Shown here: piece after piece, positions 15,480 to 24,400 of the stretch
Numbering within the stretch: position 1 is the stretch's first letter
Layout: every line of letters starts with the position of its first letter
Source: a virus
Strand: one strand, 5' to 3'
Length of the DNA stretch: 26,822 nt
Virus record (IMG/VR): IMGVR_UViG_3300030329_003710
Span: 1-26,822 of that record
Program-made: the position numbers and the translations under genes
Notes under the pieces: model-generated
Told to the model about the DNA's origin: nothing
Seen by the model: the letters and a program-made list of their open reading frames with translations, nothing else
Databases searched by the model: none

Positions 15480-16341
15480 AGCACCACGGATGCCAGACCC
15501 TATCGACCCCAACAAGTCGATGGGAGAATTCCTGTTTGGAAGCGATTGGGAAACGGGGCAGGGAATTACAGATCCCGAGTTCCAGCGGCGCTTAATCGAT
15601 GCAGAGCGCGAATTTTCGCCAGAATACGTCCAGAACGAGCTGACACGCCAGAACATGGCGTTGTTTGGGACTGACGACCAACCAGGGTTGCTTGCCCTGT
15701 ATGAGCAGGCAGCGCCCATCACGGAGCGTATGCGGGCGCAGACAGCTTCTGCGCAGCGGGAATCTGATATTGCTGACGTTGAGCGATACGGGGGCAGGGC
15801 AATTGAGGCACTGCGGGCAGCAGACCCGGAACGGGCCCGCCTCCTGGAGCAGCAGCAGGCGCTCACGGATGATCTGTATGCCAGAGCGCAGGGCGTCACG
15901 CCGCAGCAGGAACGCATGGCGCAGCAAAGCGCCAGGGAAGCATACGCTGCGAGAGGCAGGGGAATGGACAACGCAGGCATGTTTGCAGAGGCGTTGGGCC
16001 GGGAGGAAATCATGCGTCAGAACCGGGCAGAGGCGCAGCAGGCGGGCGCTGGGCTCTACGGCATGCTCGCAGGCACCGGAGATCCCATGCTGGCGATCAC
16101 AGGGCGTCCTGCGCAGGCGCTGCCTTACAACTTCCAAACCGCACAAGGCGCAATGGGAGCTGCTGCGCAAGGCACTCCCACGCTGTTTAACCCGGACACC
16201 GGATTGAACCTGGCGCTGTCTCAGCGCGGACAGGACATGGAATTCAAGAGCAACGTCTACGGGGCGCAGCAAGCGTCCCGGGGCGGCATTCTGGGAGGAT
16301 TGTTTGGTGGGTTGGGTAGCGCGTTGGGTGGGATCTTTTAA
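15463..16341 (+). CDS. internal virion (ejection) protein
   Basis: This 292-residue protein has a pattern often seen in podovirus internal proteins (T7 gp14 or P22 gp7 type). A polar N-terminus is followed by a helix rich in alanine, glutamine and arginine (about 80-200, with QQSAREAYAARGRGMDN and REEIMRQNRAEAQQAG). It ends in a glycine-zipper tail GGILGGLFGGLGSALGGIF, which could insert into or line a membrane channel. It should be inside the capsid and be ejected to form part of the DNA channel. Its place before two larger internal proteins matches the T7 order gp14, gp15, gp16. The start ATG lies inside the previous gene; no strong Shine-Dalgarno. Confidence 0.7.
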   Translation: MGGKSRAPRMPDPIDPNKSMGEFLFGSDWETGQGITDPEFQRRLIDAEREFSPEYVQNELTRQNMALFGTDDQPGLLALYEQAAPITERMRAQTASAQRESDIADVERYGGRAIEALRAADPERARLLEQQQALTDDLYARAQGVTPQQERMAQQSAREAYAARGRGMDNAGMFAEALGREEIMRQNRAEAQQAGAGLYGMLAGTGDPMLAITGRPAQALPYNFQTAQGAMGAAAQGTPTLFNPDTGLNLALSQRGQDMEFKSNVYGAQQASRGGILGGLFGGLGSALGGIF

Positions 16342-16355
16342 TAACACACGAAATC

Positions 16356-18431
16356 ATGGCACGAATTGGAGACACCGTTCGCCCGGAATTGATGCGGGCA
16401 GATACCAGCGGCATTCTGCGCGGGTCGGCAACAGGCGCAGCAGGAATAGCGGCGGGACTCGCCAGCTTGGGGCAATCCATAGGCGAGGGGGCGCAACGTC
16501 AAAAGGCGGCTAAGGCAGAGATTGCAGGGTCAAAGAAACTCGCCCAGGCAATGGTCGATCTGCACGGAGATTCGTCGCCAATTGGGCAACGTCTCATGCC
16601 TATCATTGAGGCGCTGGATTCAGACGAATTGCGGCGTAGCGAAAAGCTGGGTATTGCATCGACAATTACGCCAATCATTGGCGCGGTGACGCAAAAGCAA
16701 GCGACTGATATTGCCGCAGCTCAACGCAAGTTTGAGAACGAACTGAAAAGCGCTGCGGAAGTTCGCGCTGATCGTGAAGCAGACCGAGTGCGGCAAAGAG
16801 ATTTCTTTGCGGATGAGAGAGCAGAGCGGGGATTGGGTATTGAACAACAAAAACTCGACATTTTGAAACAGCAGGCAGCAACGGAAGCTACTGCTGTTCG
16901 AGCAAAAGCGGCTACGCCGCCTCTTACCGAGGCAGAAGCTGCGATGGAAAAGGCGACGGCTGCCGACATGGCACCGTGGGTTGCAGGGGGCGGACAAAAA
17001 GCACAGGACCAGGTAAATGCGTTGGACGATATTTTGGCGCAGTTTGGAGATCAAAGCGTTCCATTGGCAGACCGTCTCAAGCTGAGAGACAAATCAGGAG
17101 GCAAGATCATTACCGGAAAATTGCAGGGGGGCGTAACAAAAGGACCGGGATTCTTTTTGCTTGGAGGCGACAGAGCTAGAGCAACGAAAGCAGCAAGAGA
17201 CAAACTCCAAAAGATTATTGTTGGCACGTTGAGAGAGACATTGGGCGCTCAATTTACTGAAAATGAAGCAGCGCGAATCCTCAATCTGTATTGGGACGAT
17301 GCGCAAGATGAAAACCAGAACTTTGACAAAGTTGTTGCGCTAAAAAAAGAGCTTCAGGGAAGAATTGACGCCAAGAACCAACTCCAGCGCAATTTTGAGG
17401 AAACGGGGCGCTACTTTCCCAGCGCAGGAAACGTCAACCCGGCACCAGCGGCACCGGGCACACCGGGCACACCGGGCGCAACAAGCGCAACAGGCGGGAC
17501 AACTTCTCGCCTTGGTCAATTTGTTCAGAGAAATCGAGAGCAAAGCAATCCAAGCACGCTGCCCGGAGTCACTCGCGCAGGCGGGGGTTTGCCGAATGTC
17601 CGTCCTGAAGACGTAGACCCGGGAGAGCAAGGAGGAGGCGTCCAGATGCGCGGGTCACAAGGCATGATATCGCCAATTGAAGGAGACGATGGTCAGGGTT
17701 TGATAGGGCTGCCTGCCGTCGAACTAAGAGAGACAAGTTTTCAGACACCTCCAGGCGGAACAGTGATGGAAATGGGCAACCGTGCAGCGTTAGCAACAGC
17801 TAATCCTGCCGGGACTGGTTTGGATCTAAGTCTGATCCCCCAGGCGCAAATTGTGCCAGAAGAACGCCCAGCGCCGCGCATACCTAAAGAGATCAAGAAG
17901 AACATCACGGTCATACCTGATCATCGCAACAGTCAGCTGTTTAAAACTGCTGCAAAGAATGCAAAGAACGTGGTGTCTTTGGATTTTAACGACGCAGACA
18001 ACAAATCAGTCAGAGGCATTGAGGTCGCGTTGTCCAAAAAGGCAACACCCGCTCAAACCAAAAGCGCAAAGAAATTCGTGCAACTTGCGCATCAGTTTTT
18101 CAAGGAGGCAGGGGTTCCAAACCCCATCAGACCGGGCAGGGAAAAACCATCCGGGGATCAGATTCCTGGCTTGTTCTACAGGTTCGAGGGCAATCCGCGC
18201 ATGATCTACACAGAGCCGTTTTTTGCGTCTCACCCGGAAGCAAGAAAAGCAATTGAGAAGAATCCGCGCAAGTATGCCAGACTGCTGGTCGAAGCGTTTG
18301 GCGATCTGTCAAACGTCGCATTCATTGCGCCTCACACGGGCACGAATCGTGGCACGACTTCCGGTGGGGTCACCGAGCAGGCATGGGCAAAGAAACACAT
18401 TTTGCCGTATCTCCAAGAACTGACGCAGTGA
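16356..18431 (+). CDS. internal virion protein with C-terminal degenerate amidase_3-like domain
   Basis: This 691-residue protein has an N-terminal glycine and alanine-rich zipper (about 19-45) and long helical regions (about 110-190). A segment with LRETLGAQFTENEAARILNL and QLQRNFEETG (about 285-355) is often found in phage internal proteins. A proline and glycine-rich linker with collagen-like GTP repeats (about 366-374) follows, then a large low-complexity stretch. From about 513 the order VVSLDFN, then a helix, then IYTEPFFASHPEARKAI, matches the second half of Amidase_3 cell-wall hydrolases. The zinc histidine is replaced by Asp (D543) and the DPGHGG half is absent, while the catalytic Glu (E620) remains. 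It may recognise peptidoglycan rather than cut it. It is the second internal protein in the ejection set. Confidence 0.62.
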   Translation: MARIGDTVRPELMRADTSGILRGSATGAAGIAAGLASLGQSIGEGAQRQKAAKAEIAGSKKLAQAMVDLHGDSSPIGQRLMPIIEALDSDELRRSEKLGIASTITPIIGAVTQKQATDIAAAQRKFENELKSAAEVRADREADRVRQRDFFADERAERGLGIEQQKLDILKQQAATEATAVRAKAATPPLTEAEAAMEKATAADMAPWVAGGGQKAQDQVNALDDILAQFGDQSVPLADRLKLRDKSGGKIITGKLQGGVTKGPGFFLLGGDRARATKAARDKLQKIIVGTLRETLGAQFTENEAARILNLYWDDAQDENQNFDKVVALKKELQGRIDAKNQLQRNFEETGRYFPSAGNVNPAPAAPGTPGTPGATSATGGTTSRLGQFVQRNREQSNPSTLPGVTRAGGGLPNVRPEDVDPGEQGGGVQMRGSQGMISPIEGDDGQGLIGLPAVELRETSFQTPPGGTVMEMGNRAALATANPAGTGLDLSLIPQAQIVPEERPAPRIPKEIKKNITVIPDHRNSQLFKTAAKNAKNVVSLDFNDADNKSVRGIEVALSKKATPAQTKSAKKFVQLAHQFFKEAGVPNPIRPGREKPSGDQIPGLFYRFEGNPRMIYTEPFFASHPEARKAIEKNPRKYARLLVEAFGDLSNVAFIAPHTGTNRGTTSGGVTEQAWAKKHILPYLQELTQ
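17452..17478 (+). repeat. short collagen-like triplet repeat
   Basis: Three 9-base direct repeats (CACCGGGCA, last base G in the third) encode a PGT-type run in the linker of the second internal protein. It probably marks a flexible hinge before the amidase-like domain. Confidence 0.6.
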
Positions 18432-18435
18432 TGCA

Positions 18436-21400
18436 ATGTCTACTACGCTTGCTGAACAGAACCGGGATCTTCTCAATGCTGGTCTAATCGACCAAAACGC
18501 AGCGCTCACTGCAACCGGCTCACGGTTGCTGGAAAGATCGGAAACGGCAGGGGAAGACCCTGACGAGATGCTTGATTTCTATCTCAAGGGATGGATTGAC
18601 GCCGACTTGAACCTGACCCAGGACGGAAACATCTGGGAGGGCGTTATGGAGCGCGGGCTGGAAGATATTCTTTCGGAGCCTAATCAGGAAAAAGGATTCC
18701 AGCTTTATCAGCAGGCAAAAAACAACGGGGCGCTTTCCTATTATAAAACCCAAGCGGGCGAAGAATACGAAGACACGGCTGAGTTTCTCGCTCATGCGTT
18801 CAAAAACTTTGGTCCCATGGCAGGGGAGCTTTTTGGAGAGCTAATCAAGGTTCCAGGGGGATTGGCTCAAACTTACGACGTAATTGAGAGGAGCAAGCCG
18901 TGGTTCCTCCAGACTCCTGCCGGTTGGCTGCTAGGAGCAATTAAGGGCAAGCCGACAGAAGAAGAACTTGCCAGAACCAAAGTAGGTATTGACGCTTACG
19001 CAAAAGAAGCGTTGTTGCGGATGCCTGCGACGATGAGCTACGGGGCGCATGCCGCTCTCACTCACGGACCAGGAACAAAGCACTTGTTTACCGACGAAGA
19101 CCGCCTGCGGTCTGCCTACCTCTACCGAAAAGCGCAGTATGATATTGAGCAGGTCGAAACAGGCACAGCAGTTGCCTCTGCGATTGATTTTGGAGCGACA
19201 ATGGCAACGACCGTTGCAGATGTCGCTCTTCTTGGACTGCAAAGCGAAGAGCTTGAAGAGCTGATTGAGGACTTTCGAGAGGATAACATTTACGGAGAGG
19301 AAGGGGCAAGGGCGCGAGTTAAAAGCGCGGAAAAGCAGCTCAACGAGCTGGACCGGATTGAAGGCAATGACCCAGACCTGCCTTGGTATCAGCGCCCATC
19401 TCAAGAAAAAACAAGGGTAGAGAAAGCAAAGGAAACAGGCACTGCTGTAGGGATGATTTTGAGTCCCGACACCCTGACCCCTTTTGCTTTTGCAGCTCTT
19501 GGGAGATCAGCCGTCACTGCGACAATGCGAAAGAGCATGCAACTGAGCGGCGAGCTTGTTGAGTTGCAAGGCAAACGACAATTGTTGCAGTCGTCCCAAA
19601 AGGCAGCCGCTGCCAGCCCGTTTGGCAAGGGCGCGGCGTCACAGTTGCAGCGTCAGATTGACAACATTGACGGCACTATTGCGGCAACGGAAAAAAGACT
19701 CTTGCGCGTATCCCAGGCAGTTGAGCCGCGTCTACTTTCTGCGGTAGGAGCAATGGGCAGAAAGATCCGCAGCGTTCCTTTCAAGGCGTCGGGCGCAGCA
19801 CTGCAATCAGCAGGGACATTGCTCAAGCGGATGAATCCTGCGTTGTCAGGATTGACCCAGGGGGCGGCGTTCTACGGGTTGACCGGAGGGAATCCGTTTG
19901 TTGGCGCACTGGGCGTCCTTGCGGGAATGACCGGTCAGGGCGGCAGGACGTTTAGGCTTGGACAACGACTTTCCAAGGTAGGACTGGAGTGGGGCAAACG
20001 AAGGACTGCTCTGCCGTTTTTCCGCAAATTGGCAGACGAGAGTAAAGATAGCGTGTTCCGTCGCCAATTGTTCCTGGCTGGTGATTTTGCGTTGGGCAAA
20101 CCAGTCAGAATGACAAGGCAGTTTGCCGACTACTATCGCAGGGCATTTATTGCTGAAGTCCCATTCAGTTACATCGCGGCGGGAGGAGCTTCTTATGCAG
20201 GCGGTAACTGGCTCACAGACGCGATGGCAGAAGCGTTGGCGTTCGAGGCACCAATGGCAATGGGTGCCAACGTCACCGGCAGTCTGATGGGAATGAAGAC
20301 CGCAGGCACGGTCGAAGAGCAGAACCGCCTGGCAACAAATGCCGCTCTTAACTTTAGAGACGAATTTCTGCGTGATCCTGAAAAGCGGGCAGTTTTTGAC
20401 GCGCTGCCGCCGGTAGCCAAGAGGGCACTTGGAAATTATCACACCGCCTTTCCTGACCTCCATTGGGACTTTGATGTCTCCGTTGCGAATGGCAGTTCCT
20501 ATTACGACTCTGACTCTAACACTATCCGCATCAACCCCAACGATCCGCGTGGAGCGGAGGCGGCAATGGCGCATGAGTTCCGCCACTACTTGGATGCGCA
20601 AGGTTTCGAGCAAGGGGTTGTAGATGAACTCGTTGGACCAAGTGGCATTTTGCGCCTTAAAGACGGGAGTTACATGCCCAGCTTTGTGACTTGGGCAAAC
20701 AACGAAAACAAGCTGCGGGGAGACAAGTGGGATTTGTCGCGCAATGATTCATCTGACTGGGCAGAAGCGGCGCTGGAGTGGTCTGCCTATAGCTCCATGG
20801 ATGGACTTGCTTCAAGTGTGCGGCACAACGCTCTAATCAAAGCGACTCAGCGCCATCCGTGGATGAGGTCACTCATGGACGCGATCATGCCTGCATCCTA
20901 CAGGCAAAAAAGTCTGATGAACATGGGGTTGCTGTTTGACTCAGACGGCACGGTATCGGTCCGAAAGGGTTTGCCTGGCAGGGACGCCTACAAACAACAA
21001 GCGGCGATTGCAAAGCGCGTCCAACGATACATGCGCGACCGTGCTGGCATTGGAGCGACTGACGCAGATCGCGCTGACCTGCATGACCCCGAGAAAAGCA
21101 AAAAAGACCCTAACGCGATTCTGCCAAATGACCAAGAAGGGTTGAACCAGGTGGAGTCGGTAATGACTCCCGATCTCGAGCACGATGCGCAAGGCAACGT
21201 GATCCTCAAGAATGGCGAGGCGCAGCTAATCCCGCAGGAAACAGCTAACGCAAGGGCAGGTGAGGGACAACCGTTGTTTGGTCCGCAAATTGAGCAAGAA
21301 TCAAACGTGTCCTTACCCAAGGTCAACGTCGGGCGCGGCACTGATAATGGCACAGACCTGACCGGCGCTGCAAAGATGCACGGAGCGTCCCCGACCGGCG

Positions 21401-24400
21401 CATTGGTAGGTGCTGCACGGCTCAAGGAAATGCTGCGGTCGTTGCCGTTTTCCGATTACCAGTTGGAAATGTTTGATGAGATTGTTGACATTCTCAGCGA
21501 TCCATCCCGCCGGGGCGAATCACTGTTATCGTTTTATTTTCCGGTCTGGCGGAAAAAACGAGGCAAGGGCAACTGGCGCAACTTTGTCCCCAAGAAGGGC
21601 ATTGCCGGAAAGTGGGGCAGGTGGGCACCTTATGCGCTGGTGCAGTCTGACGAAGGCAACCTGCTCGTCTACGGGATTTCGCACGATCAAGTGGCAGAAA
21701 ACATTGCCATCCTGGCAAAGAGCGCTAGCGGGCGGAAGCTCTACGACGGGAGCGTTGGGCGCATTGCTAGCGATTTTGAGTTGATGGTCACCAACTGGGG
21801 CAAGGACATCAAAAACAACACCCAGTTTACAGACGAGCAGCTTAATTTCCTGAACGCGATTTTTGGCAACGTGGGCAAAGGAAACCCGGACTTTAATCCA
21901 GCTCTTTTAGAGGCACCTTTCAAGAAACTGCGCAGCGCAGTTCGCTCATACAGGTTGGACCGCTTTGCCAGAATCCAGACTCTGCCGCGAGATCCGTTCC
22001 CGTTTGCGCTTGAAAAGGGCAGGCGAAGGGAATTGCCTTTGGAGGAGCAGGCGATGGAAGGGCAGACCACAAATCCTCTCAGTGACGAAGAGTTGAATGA
22101 AACGGTTCCTGCCGACACTTATATGATTTACGGTCCAGGGGGAGCAGGAAGAAGGTCCGTCCCTCGCAGTGAATTGGAAATCTACAAGGGAGAGCAAAGT
22201 CCTCCCCGGGTAAGCAAGATTACACTGGACAAAACAAGTGGAGACGTAAGTCGATTGAGCGAATCGCAGTATCCAGTTGTTGAGGTTCATTTGGCAAACG
22301 GCGGGAAGTTTCGCCAGCAAATCAGAATATCTGATCACGACCAAGTTTCACGATCATCCCCCAGGACGTACGATTACGACTACCGAGGCAAGAACTTCAC
22401 GGCAGTAAAACCGCAGGTGCTTGAAGATATGCGACTCTTGGCAGGGGACATTTGGCAACAGCAAAAGGACTTGGCAGAAGTCACGCCCGAGCAGCAAAGG
22501 CAACAACGAGGGCAGGAACATACAGAATTTATAAAGCGCAAAACAAGGGAGCTGCGGTCGCGCATAAGCACTCTGGAAGAGACTTCATTACCGTCAAGGA
22601 GGGAGAAACTCCAGCAAGCTATTGACAGAGGGGACGAACGTGCTGCCGAGGGGCACAGGAAGAAGATTAGAGAGTTTGAGGACAGGATTGAGAAGGCACG
22701 GGAGGAGTTGAGTCGCTTAGAGGCAGAAGCTGAGACGCAGACCGCAAGCGATGCTGACTACCTGGCAGCGGTTGAGGCTGGGGACACTGACGCTGCGCAG
22801 AGGATGGTCGATGACGCTGCGGTAAAGGCGGGCATGGTCAAGGCTGCTCACGGCATGGTAGGGGAACTTGAAGGGAACACGTTTGACCGAGGAAAGGTTG
22901 GATCTAGGTCGGGAGCTAGTAGAGGCGGTTTTTCGTTTACCACTGACACGGACGCCGCAAAAGCCTATGCGCTATCCTCCAATGAGGAGGCAGATGTCCT
23001 CTGGTGGGCGCAAAAAACGAACGAGATATTGGGGGCAATTCCCGAGACATCACAAGCAGAAGTAGACGGGACTTCCATCAAAGAAGTGGAGTGGGACACG
23101 GGGGCAATGGACATAGATGAGAATGCCTTGGCTCAGATACCTGACGACATTCGATATATCGCGGACGCAATCCGAGAGCATGAACCTAAAGCGGCAGCGA
23201 AACTTGACAGCCTAGCGAAAAAGTCTCCTCCGCAAGACCGGAAGGGAAAAGTGGTAGAGGTTTACTTGTCTCTAAACAATGCCCAAACAGTGCAAGCCTC
23301 TATTGGTGCGTTTGGGCAAGATTTATGGGGAGTAAAAGCTACTTCCGAATCGGACGTAATTGTTGAAACCGACAACGGGGAGAAAGTCTACTATGTCTAC
23401 AGTCCCTCTAGCATAAAATCCGCCGACCCTGTTACCCGGGACGACCAAGGCAACGTCATCCCTTTGTCCAAACGCTTTGACACCGAGGACGACATCCGGG
23501 GAGACGTAGGCAGACCCACCACTCCAGTTGCACAACTTGGGGGGCGTCGGGAAATGCCGCTTGAGCAACCTGACCAGCACGGGATGCGTTCATCCCTGGT
23601 GGAGAATCTCAGCGACAAGGTGCAGGGCAAACGTGCAAGCGCAGATCAACTCAAGGCACTGATTGCTCCCAAAAAAGGTCTGGTCAACCAGGAAGAGGCA
23701 AAGTGGTTAATGGTGGAAGACGTCATCGACAGACTAGCAGAGAAGCACAACGGCAAGGTGCCGGTTGCAGAGTTCTTTGAGGAACTGCGCAACCGAGGGG
23801 ATCAACTGCTGGATGAGGTTGAGCTGCGTGACGATAACCCAGAAATCACTCCTGACCAGTGGCAACTTGATGAACGGATATTGCGAGAGGGTAGTTCAGA
23901 AGAAACTGCTATTGCGCAAGTAATAGATGACTATCTCGCAGGTGACATCGAGGGTGTGTTCCCTGCAAATCAACGCAAACGAGTGCCCTCAAGACCTATA
24001 GACGTTTTCGAAAACCAGGAACTTGGTACGCCTATGTATGGATTTGTTGAAGACCTTACAGACGGGGACACCGCATACAGACTTCTGCATCATACGATTC
24101 ATGGTGTTCGTGTTCCTCGTGGAGCAAATAGATTCAGAGATAAGTTTGAAGCTAGATCATGGATCGAAAGGTTTGTCGAAAAACGATTGGAAGCCCGCTT
24201 TATGGACGAGCATCCCAAACCTATCTACGGGGATTACACTTTGGACGGGGGAGTAGACTACAAGGAACGCTTGCTTGTGGTCGGGGAGGGCAGGAACATC
24301 CGGCACGCACGGTCCGCACGGGATTATGATTCACCGCATTTTGTTCGACAAACAGGTCGCAAGGCAAAGGGATACGTTGCCCATTCTCGCCAGAAGACCA

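Noticed and set aside
15592-16347. A 251-codon - strand open frame opposite the first internal protein
   Set aside because: It is rich in Cys, Arg and Leu as expected from antisense of an alanine and glutamine-rich gene, and has no start signal.
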